Source: Copromyces sp. CBS 386.78 (Eukaryota > Ascomycota > Sordariomycetes > Sordariales > Sordariaceae). Taken from it: a stretch of DNA of 64,000 nucleotides. The stretch is taken from the NCBI GenBank assembly GCA_030685235.1, contig MU839096.1, positions 310,001 through 374,000 on the forward strand, written 5' to 3'. Below, one piece after another: positions 11,482 to 22,135 of this stretch (position 1 is its first letter; each line of letters starts with the position of its first letter). Under the pieces are notes generated by a model. That model saw only the letters and a list, made by a program, of their open reading frames with translations, made no database searches and was not told the DNA's origin. Made by a program: the position numbers and the translations under genes.

Positions 11482-13222
11482 TTAATATACATAGCGGAAG
11501 TTGGGGTTCTCCTTGTCCGTCAGATCCTCAAACGCATGAACCATCTTTGCGTCAGCAGCCTCTTGCACACCGGCGGCAGCGAGCTCATCCCGCTTCTTGT
11601 TCTGATACTTCAGGTAGAACCGCAGGCCGACGATGACGACAACGAGCAAGCTGTAGCAGCCCAAGTGCGTTGCAAAGGCGATGAAGTACCGTGGCGCGTC
11701 TGTGGCCAAGAAAACCTGGGGCCCTAGTCGACACGCATCATAGTCAGCAAAGGACGGCCACGACGCCAGGAGAAGAGACAAAGGCAACTTACCAATGGCA
11801 TTTCCGGTGGCCCAGATGATAAAGTTCAAGGCCACGGCAACAGACTTCTTGGTCTGGCCACCCACATTCCGCGAGAGCATGGACAAAGCCAGCGTCTGAG
11901 CAGACCAGAAGGACAGAGTGATATAATAGCAGATGACCAGTCCAATCTTCTGCGTCTTGGTTTCCGACGGCACCGTCATAAGACAGATGGTGCCGATAAA
12001 GGACGGAATACAGAACCCCAACATCGTCAGCAAGTTCTGGTTTGTCTTCTTGACGATCCATACGGAGCCCAGCAATACCATGATGATATAGAAGCCCAGC
12101 ACCATGGCCAACAACTGGGTTTCGAGGATAGAGAACCCAAAGCTCTTGATGATGAGGCCCTGGAAGCTACCAAGCCCACTAGTCGGGAGCGTCGTGCACA
12201 GCTGGACGACGGCATACCCCCAGACCTGTGGGTCCTTCAACGCTTCATAGACCTGCTCCTTCTTGAACTTGCGGTTCTGCACGCCTGTTTGGTTGGACCG
12301 CACGCGCTCGACCATCAGCCGCTTGTCCTCCTCTGTGAAGCACTTTGCACGCATGGGCGAATCGGGCATCCACCAGCCGACAAAGAAGCCATACAGGACC
12401 GAGACGATGCCGTAAGACAGGAACAGCCATTGCCAGGACTTGAGGGGGCCGGTCTTGATCAGCGAGAAGCAGTAGGCCAGCAGACCGCCGACGATCTGCT
12501 GGGCGCCGTTCATCATGTACCAGTACGTCACGCGCGAGGCTTGCTCCTCACGCTTATACCAAATCGAGGACAGGACGACAAAGGCCGGCTGGCAGGCGGA
12601 TTCGAAGAGACCGAGCAGCGTGCGGACGACCACCAGACCGGTGAAGTTCTTGCAGAGTGCAGTGCAAGCTAGGACGATACCCCAGGCTACAATCATGAAG
12701 CTGAGGTACTTTGCGATAGGTACGCGGGCGATGATGTAGTTCTGGGGGTACTCGACGATGAGGATGGTGATGTAGATGCAGGTGGTGAGCCACGAGTACT
12801 GGAGGAGTGACGATTTGTTAGTGGCATTGACTACAGGACAAGCTAAGGGACTTGGGAACGAGAAGGCTGCATTGGCATACCTGCTGACCATAGAGGCCAG
12901 TGTCATCGATGATGCCCATGATGGAGGAAAAGCTCAAGGTCCCCTTGTCGATGGCCTGGATGAAGTAGGTTGTGATCATAATAGCGAGCACTCGTTTGTC
13001 GATCAACCTGCGCAGGCGACTATTCTCCTCTTCCGAGATCTCGAAGGCTTCATCGGCGGCATATTTGGCCAGTTCTTTGTCGACCTTGTCGTATCTTTGC
13101 TGATTCCCCTTATCCAGGTCTGGAGAGAGAGTCCTCTCAACCTCTTCCAAGGCATGCTTGTCGTCGACTTGCTGAATGTCCCTATATGGGCTGACCGTGT
13201 TTGGGTCATCGTGTTTCGACAT
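11482..13222 (-). CDS. MFS transporter, anion:cation symporter (ACS, Dal5-like) family
   Basis: Predicted product 529 aa from three exons (13222-12881, 12798-11793 and 11723-11482). The N-terminus is hydrophilic (about 80 residues). It is followed by the ACS signatures RLIDKRVLAIMITTYFIQAIDKGTLSFSSIMGI (TM1, here in part), YPQNYIIARVPIAKYL, the TM5-6 segment LGLFESACQPAFVVLSS, and WWMPDSPMRAKCFTEEDKR in the central loop. About 12 membrane spans can be counted. Family members import allantoate, nicotinate, pantothenate, biotin precursors or sugar-acid-like solutes; the fungal L-rhamnose porter RhtA is, as I recall, in or near this group. The gene is divergent from the GH105 gene at 14382, which suggests uptake of rhamnogalacturonan-derived sugars (inference). 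The intron near the C-terminus rejoins NAIG and PQVFL. Confidence 0.9.
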
Positions 13223-14381
13223 GTTGAACTATGAATCCCTGATGTCTGGGAGATGAGAGGGCCCTTGACCTCTAGAAAAGGTCAAGATAAAGATGTAGAT
13301 GAAGAAGGAGAGGAGATGGATGATAAAGCGACGGTAACATCGTGGAGAGACAGAATCTGGGGTCTTATCAGTCTTTGCTGATCCGGCTTCTACCCCATGG
13401 GGAAGCCTGTCCCAACTGCAGACTAATAGACACTAACCATGTGATTCCTGGTGTTCGTGATCATCCTTCCTACTGTTTATTGTCGACTTTATCTTCTTAC
13501 TGGATTGTCTCCTTCAATCACCCCGGTGATATGGGCTAAACCTACCCCGAACAGGGTTTACTTGGAAGTTGGCTGGGTCGCTTTCAGCATCCAAGGACAG
13601 TCGTCTCGCCATCGTTGGGGTAGGATGGATGGGGGAAAGTAGTACCGGTCTCACTACCGCAACGTTGCTTTGACAACGGTCATCTTTCTATTATTTGGGG
13701 TTCTTTGCAACACAATGGGCTATATCTTCCACGATTTGTTGCTCAAGGCGCTCTTTGAAATCTTGACCCATCAGGGAAAGCCCTGAGGTTGAAGCGCTCC
13801 TCACTTCACCAGCCTGCTTTGCCACCCTTATGATGGACTGTGTGTAACAACCAGGATATCGTGTCCCCAATACACCACAAGAAGACGTTCCTGCCCTCGG
13901 TCTGAAAAGGGGCTTCCCCCGACTCTCGGTCCGGTGTGCCCCGGACAGCACATTCTAGCGCTATTCCCCGCAAACAGCCAGGCGACTTCCCCAGCCTTCC
14001 CCACACGCCATGAAGCCCCCTGCCGACGCTGCTAGCGTAGCGGCTGACGAGTCGCCTGTGGTGGTGTCGGGGTCATTTCCACCGAGCTCCCCCAACCCTC
14101 TCAACGCAACTCTCAGCCATGATATCCGGTGGCGAGACCTCATCGCTAGGGAGATTCTCCACCAAGCAGGAAAGATGTTGAGAACAAGAAGTGAATAGGT
14201 CGCTCTGGCAACTCGTGGTTATCCGGTAGTTTGCACGAAAAAAACTTGTCAAACTGTCTGAAAGCTAAACACCATCCAACCATCACGGCTCACAGTTTTT
14301 GATCCCACCACTTTACACTGGCACGGCATTGTCACCACATATCAAACAGTGCAGACACTACATACATCAAACTCGGCCAAG
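13223..14381. promoter_or_regulatory. Shared upstream region of ACS transporter and GH105
   Basis: A 1.16-kb interval between two divergent start codons, with no supported gene. It contains CCCCATGGGG at about 13393 and a CTGGGG at about 13358, the latter matching the SYGGRG carbon-repressor core by eye only. Co-regulation is inferred from the layout. Confidence 0.45.
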
Positions 14382-15521
14382 ATGCCAGCAGAACTTCACG
14401 GAGTCAAGTCTGCGGACATTGACGCTAACATCAGGCTGCTAATCGACGCCCTAGTCAACATCAAAGACAACACAGGCGAATTTCTGTTGACTCTCGAAGA
14501 TGGCCGGGTAATCGATACCAAGGGCTGGAACGACTGGGAATGGACGCACGGCATCGGTCTCTACGGCATCTGGCAATACTACGAGCTCAAAGGCGACCCG
14601 GACTGTCTGCAAATTATTGAGGACTGGTTCGCCGACCGGTTTGCCGCAGGGGGTACCACCAAAAACATCAACACCATGGCCGTCTTCCTCACGCTCGCCT
14701 ACGTGTACGAGCGCACGGGGAACCACACCTACCTGCCCTGGCTCGACAGCTGGGCCGAGTGGGCCTACCACGACCTCGAGCGCACCAAGTACGGCGGCAT
14801 GCAGCACATCACCTATCTCGAAGTCAACGACCAGCAGCTGTGGGATGACACGCTCATGATGACGGTCATGCCGCTGGCCAAGATCGGCCTGGTGCTCAAC
14901 CGGCCGCACTATGTCGAGGAGGCCAAGCGCCAGTTCCTCCTACATATCCAGTACCTCTTCGACGCCAAGTCGGGACTGTTCTTTCACGGTTGGGAGTTCG
15001 ACGAGAAGAAGGGCGGCGGGGGCGGCCACAACTTTGCCAACGCCCGCTGGGCCCGCGGTAACAGTTGGCTGACCATTGTCATCCCCGAATTCATCGAGCT
15101 GCTGGACCTCGGTCCCAGCGATCCCATCGGGGCCATACTGCGGAGCACGCTTGAGGCGCAATGCGAAGCCCTTAAGTCTCTGCAAGACGTCAAGTCTGGG
15201 CTCTGGCGGACGCTGCTGGACGTACCGGAGAGCGAAGGGTCGTATCTCGAGGCGAGCGCCACGGCCGGGTTCGCGTTTGGCATCCTCAAGGCGCTGCGGA
15301 AGAAGTACATTGTTGGCAAGGAGTACGAGGACGTGGCGGTGCGCGCGCTGAAGGGGGTCTTGGATAATGTTAGCGAGAAGGGAGAGCTGCTGAATACGTC
15401 GTTTGGGACGGGCATGGGCAGGGATTTGCAGCATTATAAGGATATCCCGATCACTAGTATGCCGTATGGTCAGGCGATGGCGATCATGGCGCTGGTGGAG
15501 TTTTCGAGGAGGTTTATCTAG
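14382..15521 (+). CDS. Unsaturated rhamnogalacturonyl hydrolase, glycoside hydrolase family 105
   Basis: Predicted product 379 aa, single exon. The ATG at 14382 (GCCAAGATGCC) is used because the longer frame starts only at a GTG. GH105 enzymes hydrate and cleave the unsaturated galacturonyl residue that rhamnogalacturonan or pectate lyases leave at the non-reducing end of oligosaccharides. Family features include WEWTHGIGLYGIWQYYEL, the conserved WDDTLMM motif carrying the catalytic Asp (about residues 157-163), HGWEFDEKK, the substrate-site strand ARWARGNSWL (about 219-228) and a late SYLEASATAGFAFGI. Length matches YteR-type (alpha/alpha)6 barrels. No signal peptide is visible, so an intracellular enzyme acting on imported oligosaccharides is likely. 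That fits the divergent transporter next door. Confidence 0.93.
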   Translation: MPAELHGVKSADIDANIRLLIDALVNIKDNTGEFLLTLEDGRVIDTKGWNDWEWTHGIGLYGIWQYYELKGDPDCLQIIEDWFADRFAAGGTTKNINTMAVFLTLAYVYERTGNHTYLPWLDSWAEWAYHDLERTKYGGMQHITYLEVNDQQLWDDTLMMTVMPLAKIGLVLNRPHYVEEAKRQFLLHIQYLFDAKSGLFFHGWEFDEKKGGGGGHNFANARWARGNSWLTIVIPEFIELLDLGPSDPIGAILRSTLEAQCEALKSLQDVKSGLWRTLLDVPESEGSYLEASATAGFAFGILKALRKKYIVGKEYEDVAVRALKGVLDNVSEKGELLNTSFGTGMGRDLQHYKDIPITSMPYGQAMAIMALVEFSRRFI

Positions 15522-16686
15522 GGAGAGGGAAAACAAAACAGAAACGGTGACGGATAGAGGCAGTTGAGTTCAGCGTGCGCTTTGAACAACTCCAGCGGTT
15601 TTCTGATGGAGCTCATCAAACTCGGGAAGGAGGTCGGTGAGTTGTCGATACAAACAAAACACCACTTTTTTTATGTATCTCAACGATCGTCGGAGGCTTT
15701 GTCGAACTGGGACGCAAACAAACAGCAACCACGCACGGCATCACAAAAAGAGAAGAATAAAAGGAGAAGGAAAAAAAAAATGAACGCTGATAAATGTTCG
15801 GGCGCCACTGCCCGGACTCAAGCAGACCTTGCCGTACAAAGACCGAGCGAGCCGTCCTCAACTTGTGCTACCACTACACCACGGGGCCATTTATCAGCTG
15901 TTGGATTGTTGGTTACCGAGCGGCAAGAGGGTGGTTATATACCTAGAGATATTTATTGGTGGTCGTCATATATTCCACCCAAAAGTCGTAGGGAGGTGAA
16001 GGAACAACCCATTCACTGATGCGGGAGATCCCGTGCCTCGCTCCTTCATCTGCCACGCAGGCCATTTCCTACAAAAAAACATGTCGGACGAAATCTGACG
16101 ATCTCTCTTCTCTTCTCTTCTCTTTCTCTCTCTCTTAGCTACCTAGATTCATCACCATCAATGAGGGAGCCATTCCATCATCAGTGTTTCCATCCATCAT
16201 TCGCCTTCGTCCATAACGGATATATCCTCGCATATATAGCATCGCATACCCCGATGCCACTACTGTCCCTCCCTCCTCCTTCTTCTTTACCTGCTTTGCC
16301 TCCTTTTTCCTCCCTTCATACTTTTGCCAGGTAGGAAATCAAAGAAGGCGGACGGCCAAAGAGTTCATCTTTGGCCACCAAGATGGAGTACGCACGCCTG
16401 GGACGTATTTGGACGAAGACCGCTTTATCTGTGGAGTAGAACGGACTTTGATGTTGGAAAGATCGTAATAGAAATTCGCTGGGGGTAGAAAAGGCGACTT
16501 TTCGATTCGATGTTCTGAACCGTGGAGACAAACTACGGGAAGTGGGCGGCGTGGCACGGGTAGCCCTAGCTCCGTTCGGGATCAGTCCCCGTTGAGCCCA
16601 AGGCCGGACTTAGACGAGCCAAGACGGCCACTACGACATAAGACTACAACCCAAGGATATCACAGTACAAAGTGAGCGTCTGTTGA
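15522..16686. other. Gene-free stretch before transposon 1
   Basis: 3' flank of GH105 with an A-rich run (15770-15780) and a pyrimidine (TCTTC)n tract at about 16100-16135. No supported gene. Base composition is normal until the transposon boundary at 16690, where it drops abruptly to AT-rich. Confidence 0.7.
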
Positions 16687-16689
16687 TAA
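16687..16689 (+). repeat. Target-site duplication TAA (left, element 1)
   Basis: TAA immediately before the left terminal inverted repeat; the same TAA follows the right repeat at 20247-20249. A 3-bp TWA duplication is characteristic of PIF/Harbinger transposons. Confidence 0.8.
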
Positions 16690-16729
16690 GGCCCTAATCG
16701 GCTAATACTGCTCCTAGAGCAGTATCGAA
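16690..16729 (+). repeat. Left terminal inverted repeat of element 1
   Basis: Begins GGCCCTAATCGGCTAATACT. It differs from the right repeat at positions 7, 11, 15 and 26 only by A/G exchange, consistent with RIP. A near-perfect palindrome (half-site ATACTGCTC) spans 16705-16725. Confidence 0.9.
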
Positions 16730-17029
16730 ATTTTAGTAACCATCTCCCCATCTGTAAGCGAGTAAACAATATAACTATACCGCGTTAGCGCTACATATCG
16801 CCAGACTTAACCGTTTATAGGATAGTGGGCCAAAACCTTCACACCGCCTTAAAATATCGCCTAAAAAACGAAGTAGAAACAAGGTTAAACCCCGCACAAG
16901 TCTAATACCTAACTCTATTCGGACTTACACGAAAAACACTAGCAAAATCACATCGATATCCGAAAGTATAAATACCCAAAACTAATATTTAACTCTATTC
17001 AATAATTCAAATATCTTACTATTATCGGA

Positions 17030-18310
17030 TCTATTAAATAATAAAGGTAATAAACAATAGAATAGCCTCAACGACCCCTTTTTAAAGCTAATTAATAATA
17101 TTCTTAACCCGCTCAACAATAATAACGAGCCGCCCCCTTTCCTAACCTTCAACCCTCTCGATAATAACTAATTTATATATCCAACAAACTATAATTAAAT
17201 CGATAATACCTAAATCTATTACAATATTAATATAACCTCTCTAAATAATACCTAACGCCCTCAAAGTATTATACAAAATAAAGAAGCTATACTACCGCCT
17301 ATACCTCCTCTTACTTCTAAAAGGAAACGAATATCGAAACCCCCTAAACTAATAAAACAAAAAAAGCACATTGATTAGAACTCCGCTATAATTAAAATAA
17401 TAATAGAGTAATTCTTTACGTACCGTTATAATAAATTCTTTAATTTAATATAGCCGAAAGACTTCATAAAAGTATAAGATCGAATAAAAAACTAATACGT
17501 AAAACAATAGCCTTAATACGTATAGACCCAAAAATATATCAAAACTAAATATAAAATTAAATAGCGATAATATTGTTAATAGTAAAAAATTCTCTCTATT
17601 TTTAACGCCTTAATTAACCTAAATATTAAATTACCTAAAATATTTATACAAAATTAAAAGGCTTTTTAAAAGTACAAAAACACTAAACGATATTCAATCG
17701 ACTAGCTTATAAAGACCCCGCTCGGTAATGTAGATTTATATAGCGAAGTATTCTTCAATACAAAAGCTTCTAATATTAATATTATAGAAGCGGAAGGATT
17801 ATAATTAAATAAATTACTTAATAATAATATTAACCTAATTAATTCATAAAATAGAAACGGGGAAGAAGTAATCTTATTTAACGAAAAGGAGGCTAATAAT
17901 AAAATTAATAATAAAATTAAAAAGATTACCCCGCCGCCCGTAGAAAAACTCACTAAATTACAATAATATAAAAAGGATACTAATTCTATATTAATTCTAT
18001 TATTAAAAGGCGAAACTCCCCTTATTAATATAAGAATAAATAAAGTCGGCTATAAAAAGAAAGGTAATAAAATTGAATTACTTAATACGTCGATAAAAAA
18101 GGCGGCTACTTTATTACAAACACCTAAACTCGTTAATTCTAATAATATAACTTTTATTATTGAAAATTTATAATCTAAATTTTCTAAATTAGAAGAAGAA
18201 GAAATAATAAATTATATTAATTATATTATAAAGTACCCTCTTTTTACTAGTATATAATTAAAATTGAATAAAAAAATAAAAGAGGGGTATATAAACCGCT
18301 AAAAATATTA
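17030..18310 (+). pseudogene. Decayed Harbinger accessory (Myb/SANT-like) gene, element 1
   Basis: One reading frame stays recognisable across about 1.2 kb although many CAA/CGA/TGG codons have become stops. A basic Pro-rich leader (PPIPPLTSKRKRISKPPK) precedes a domain beginning near 17370 (IDxNSAIIKIIIExFFTYRY, x = stop). Acidic and Asn-rich regions follow, with VDLYSEVFF near 17735 and a Glu/Ile tail near 18190. The position, the opposite orientation to the transposase and a Trp-spaced DNA-binding-like N-terminal domain agree with the second protein of Harbinger elements. The Myb/SANT assignment is inference at moderate strength. No functional product is expected. Confidence 0.6.
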
Positions 18311-18769
18311 AAAGAAGGGTAGCCGGTCTAATAATTTACTAAATTATTATTATATATATAAATTTCTTATACTAAAATTTTTTTTACATTAAATTACTAT
18401 ATTTTAATTTATCTTATTTTAATTTACTCAATTATTTTTATACATATAAATTTCTTATATTAAATTACTATTTTTATAATTTATTTTATTTCGCTAAATT
18501 TTATATAATAATTTACTATTTTATATAAATATAATAATTTCTAATCCCCCATCAACTTTCCTCTACCTTCTCCCCTCTATTCTATACTCTATATTCTTTA
18601 CACCCTATATTATCTTATTCGTCTTTTATTTTTAAAATATAATTACTAACTCCTCTATATCAAAATCGATAATCGCCATTTAATATAATCCGAATATATA
18701 CCCTTTACTACCCTTCGCACACGCACGTAAACTACCTTTATTAATCACTCTTCCTTTATATTCAACTAG

Positions 18770-19960
18770 TAAGGCTACCGATTTCTAATATACTTTAATA
18801 TAAAATTATACAGCGCCGTTACCATATATACAACACATCGCTAATTATTAAAACTATACTTAAAAAGCGCAATCCTTACAATTTTCCAACGCTATTTTAT
18901 ATATCCGAATACATGTTCTACAATAATTTAAATATAAAAGTAATACAAATTATATAACTCTTTAACATTATTTAACTATATATCTATATTCTTCTAATCT
19001 TGAAAATAATATTTAATATTTATAAAAAGAATTACAATACCTTACTTTACGCTAAACCCAATATTAATAATGTAATATCGATTATAAAGGACACAAAATA
19101 ATCGTAAGAACGCCTAATTACAAAATAAAGTATTATTAATTAACCCCTCTACGCCCGCCAATATATATGTAAAGGAATAATCGAACTTCACAATAACGAA
19201 CACATTTTAAATTATCTATCCCTTTTAGTCATACTAGCGAATCTAATCCTTTTTCTTAACGTATATAATAATATAAATACTATCGATTATATTAATATAA
19301 TTATTAAAAATATTCAAACTAAGGTTCAATTCAATAGTAGGATCGAAATAATTATCCGCTAGCAATATAATATACGTAATATATAAATATTTACAAGTAA
19401 TAAACAAATTGTTTATAATCTTTAATATAGTACTCTAACTAATTTAAAAATAATATAAAATAATTCACTAATCCTAATAATAGGCCAAAACGTATAAAAA
19501 GACTATCAATTTCTAATATACTATTTAATATTAATTAAATTCTAAATAACTATTATTTTAAAATTATTTCAATAAAGTATTAAAAGTAGGTCAATTTATA
19601 TAAAACAACTATTAAAACTATATTAGCAAAATGTAATAAATATTATCCGCTAATTTTCTAACGTAATCTAAGCTATAATATATAGGTTCAAAATCCTTTC
19701 TAAATCTATTACGAAATAGACAATAAATAGCAATCGCTACTATAAATATAAATACAATTCGGTTAACATTACCTAAATCTATATCGACCAATATTAACGA
19801 ACACAATTATATAGTAATTACCGTATATTAAAATTCTATTAATAAAGAGCACTAAATTTAAATATAATTTAACCGACATAACGTTCATCAACCGTACTAC
19901 GTCACCCATTTTCACTAGCCTTAGTACTATAGGACAATAAAAATTACTAAAATCACAAAC
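18770..19960 (-). pseudogene. RIP-destroyed PIF/Harbinger DDE transposase, element 1
   Basis: Reading the minus strand in one frame between stops gives the order of DDE_Tnp_4 transposases. An N-terminal segment lies at 19806-19618. The middle strand pair FDYSFTYILAGVEG is near 19170. Then come a YYIINIGFS block, KYYFQD and VKELYNL, followed by the catalytic-Glu helix VEHVFGYIK (near 18910), RWKIVRIALFKYSF and the end segment TALYNFILKYIRNR (near 18785). The second catalytic Asp has become Asn (codon at 19132-19134), the GAT-to-AAT change RIP predicts; the Glu codon (18916-18918) survives. Many in-frame stops remain, so no active protein can be made. Confidence 0.8.
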
Positions 19961-20206
19961 TTATAATCAATACTAGAAAGGTCCCCCTCCAATATCGATT
20001 TCATTAATTTTAATAAGAAAACCAGGCAAAAACACCAGAAATCTATCAATCTCACCCTATTTTAGGAAGGTATAATAGCCTGTATTAGTCGGTACCTCTT
20101 CTCAACACCCTAATTCCAATATCGACGAATTTACCAGATTTTTTCGTGCCTATTACGGTTAAATCGAAAAAAAAATCGAGCTTAGTACCAAAACCCCCCT
20201 GCAACC

Positions 20207-20246
20207 TTCGATACTGCTCCAGGAGCAGTATCAGCTGATCAGGGCC
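20207..20246 (-). repeat. Right terminal inverted repeat of element 1
   Basis: Reverse complement begins GGCCCTGATCAGCTGATACT. It contains a perfect palindrome at 20210-20232 (half-site GATACTGCTCC around a central A) and a second, overlapping one around CAGCTG/TGATCA. It keeps a normal GC content, unlike the interior. Confidence 0.9.
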
Positions 20247-20249
20247 TAA
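20247..20249 (+). repeat. Target-site duplication TAA (right, element 1)
   Basis: Matches the TAA at 16687-16689 and marks the insertion footprint of element 1. Confidence 0.8.
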
Positions 20250-22135
20250 TCAGGATTTGTTGGGGGATTTGCTTAGTCTCATTCACTCAGCCACCTCCGC
20301 TCGGACCATCGCAGTCTTGGAATTCTTTACGGGACCAAATGAACCCCACCCCCACCAATCACAATGTCACACCATTTAGACCCGCAGGTTCCAAGCCACG
20401 CGCCACATGCTCTGCTGTGGCGGCCGAAAAGCGGGGCGGATCCGCAGGGGAAAAAATGGGGGCTGACAATTTGGAGAGCGTCGTTGTTATGAGAGACTAG
20501 ATTTGCTGGCATTTGGGGGATTCCCTGGGGGATTCGCAAGCATCTGGGGGATTTCCACCTGTCATTCCCACACGTTCCGCAAGCTTTACCACTTCAAGCA
20601 TGCTGATATTCTGATGCCTTGCGCCAATGCCTGGCTATATCACTGGCTAATTGCATGCCTACTGGCCATCAGTGTTCCTACGATGTCTGGAGATATCTTG
20701 GTTCGATTGGGTAATTTGGATGCATTGCGGGTGGCACGACAGGAGACCAGGAGCGAACAAAACATTCCAGGACGCCTAGGATGTTAACGGGGTCTACGGG
20801 GCAATTCTGCCTTTTGATAAAGACCTAGCAAACCCACGGTTGTTGACGTTGCATTACATTGAGTGTCAGCACTAGGCCATTCTCGAACCTGGCTCCAGGG
20901 AACTTCCACTTGATATGCACAAACTCGGGGCACGATTTTAGACGGACAGAACGGGCGAACTTCCCGGCATCCCGGTCTCCTTCCCGAGGCGGGAGATTGG
21001 AGGAGCAAATCATGGGGTGTTCCATGCTCCTCTTTAACACAATCCTTTAAGCCTGAAGAGTGTTCCGCTACGACCGAGGTGGTATTATGCGGCCAAAGCA
21101 CAAAGCGAAGTTGCAGACGTCGTGGATAATTTCGGAGGAGTTGACCGAAAATGAACAAAAGACACTGTGAGTTTTACCACCCACCAACTCGCCAACTCAA
21201 ACTCTGCAAAAGTTTTCAAAGCTAACCACGTCGTCGGCACAGAAACATTCCAAGAAAGGAGAAGATGGACCCCATAAGCGGTCGAATGATAGGCCATGTT
21301 CTATCTTCGTCTGTTCCCAACCTCTATTGTCTGTGTAAGACATGCCCTCCAAGACCAAATATCTCTCCGAATATCTCTTTAGGTGTGTTTTACTCCCCTC
21401 TACCATGAGAATGTGACTAACATAAACAAGTCATCACGGTTTCAAGCCGTTCTCCGACTCGTGAGGCTCGGGTTCTCAATTCAATGACATCTCTCGGACT
21501 CTCAAGGAAATTAATTGCTTGAGTTTAATGGTCACCGAGTTCATTGGTCTGAACTCCTCTCGCCAGGAACCAACCGCATGTCCTGGAAGTCCTTGGGTAG
21601 CAAAACAGCTGCAAAAGACTGCAGGGATCGTAACACTTGCCGTCCCAGAACCGGTACTTCAATGTAGAGTATCATCGTCTATGTCTCGGTACCGCGGCCT
21701 ATACCTTCTGGAAGCCCGAATAGCCAATAGGCTTCGTACGCCACGCGGTCATTGCCGTTGTCGAGTGCGCATAGACCTTCGCCAACCTCGCTTCCTGTTC
21801 CTGCGCTTAGCTAAACATAGGATAGAGGTGTTTCCGAGAGGCAAAATCGGCAAGACGGCTTCAACGGTAGGTATGTTTTTGAGTCTAAAAACGTGGAATT
21901 ATGCAAAATTTGGCAGGGTGGCCTTCGCTCGGACCTTCAGAAATCGGAAGAGGCCGTGGAACGAGTACGAGCAGCATGAACACGAATGTGAGAATGTAGT
22001 GGGGTCGGAGGACATGATGTAAAATGTATAAAGGTTTGGAAGACCGTCTGTCTGTTGATCTTGCCTTTATCAGTGTTCCCCTCACCTCTCCAGCATCTCA
22101 AGTCGATATCCTCGGAAGAGATCAGGCCCGCCATC
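20250..22135. other. Region upstream of the tyrosinase gene
   Basis: Nearly 1.9 kb of normal-composition DNA with no supported gene; the longest frame (167 codons, 21519-22022) has no recognisable features. It contains repeated GGGGGATT boxes at about 20261, 20514, 20527 and 20546. Confidence 0.6.

Larger units (their letters stand above)
16690..20246. mobile_element. PIF/Harbinger DNA transposon, complete but RIP-inactivated (element 1)
   Basis: A 3557-bp AT-rich element with 40-bp terminal inverted repeats (16690-16729 and 20207-20246; four mismatches, all transitions) and TAA duplications. It encodes two decayed genes pointing towards each other: a + strand accessory reading frame on the left and a - strand DDE transposase on the right. 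CpA/TpG dinucleotides are nearly absent while TpA is abundant and CpG persists, as expected from RIP. The AT-rich block begins and ends at the repeats, so the mutations did not spread into flanking DNA to an extent I can see. TSD, DDE_Tnp_4-type transposase motifs and two-gene layout together support the class. Confidence 0.88.

Noticed and set aside
17702..17953. Small minus-strand frame in element 1 as a gene
   Set aside because: Antisense of the decayed accessory gene; Ile/Leu/Asn-rich composition is a by-product of RIP.
16690..20246. AT-rich block as centromere, rDNA spacer or mitochondrial insertion
   Set aside because: It has terminal inverted repeats, a 3-bp target duplication and a recognisable transposase; the bias is dinucleotide-specific (RIP).
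21519..22022. 167-codon frame upstream of tyrosinase
   Set aside because: No protein-like features, and it overlaps the probable promoter and leader of the tyrosinase gene.
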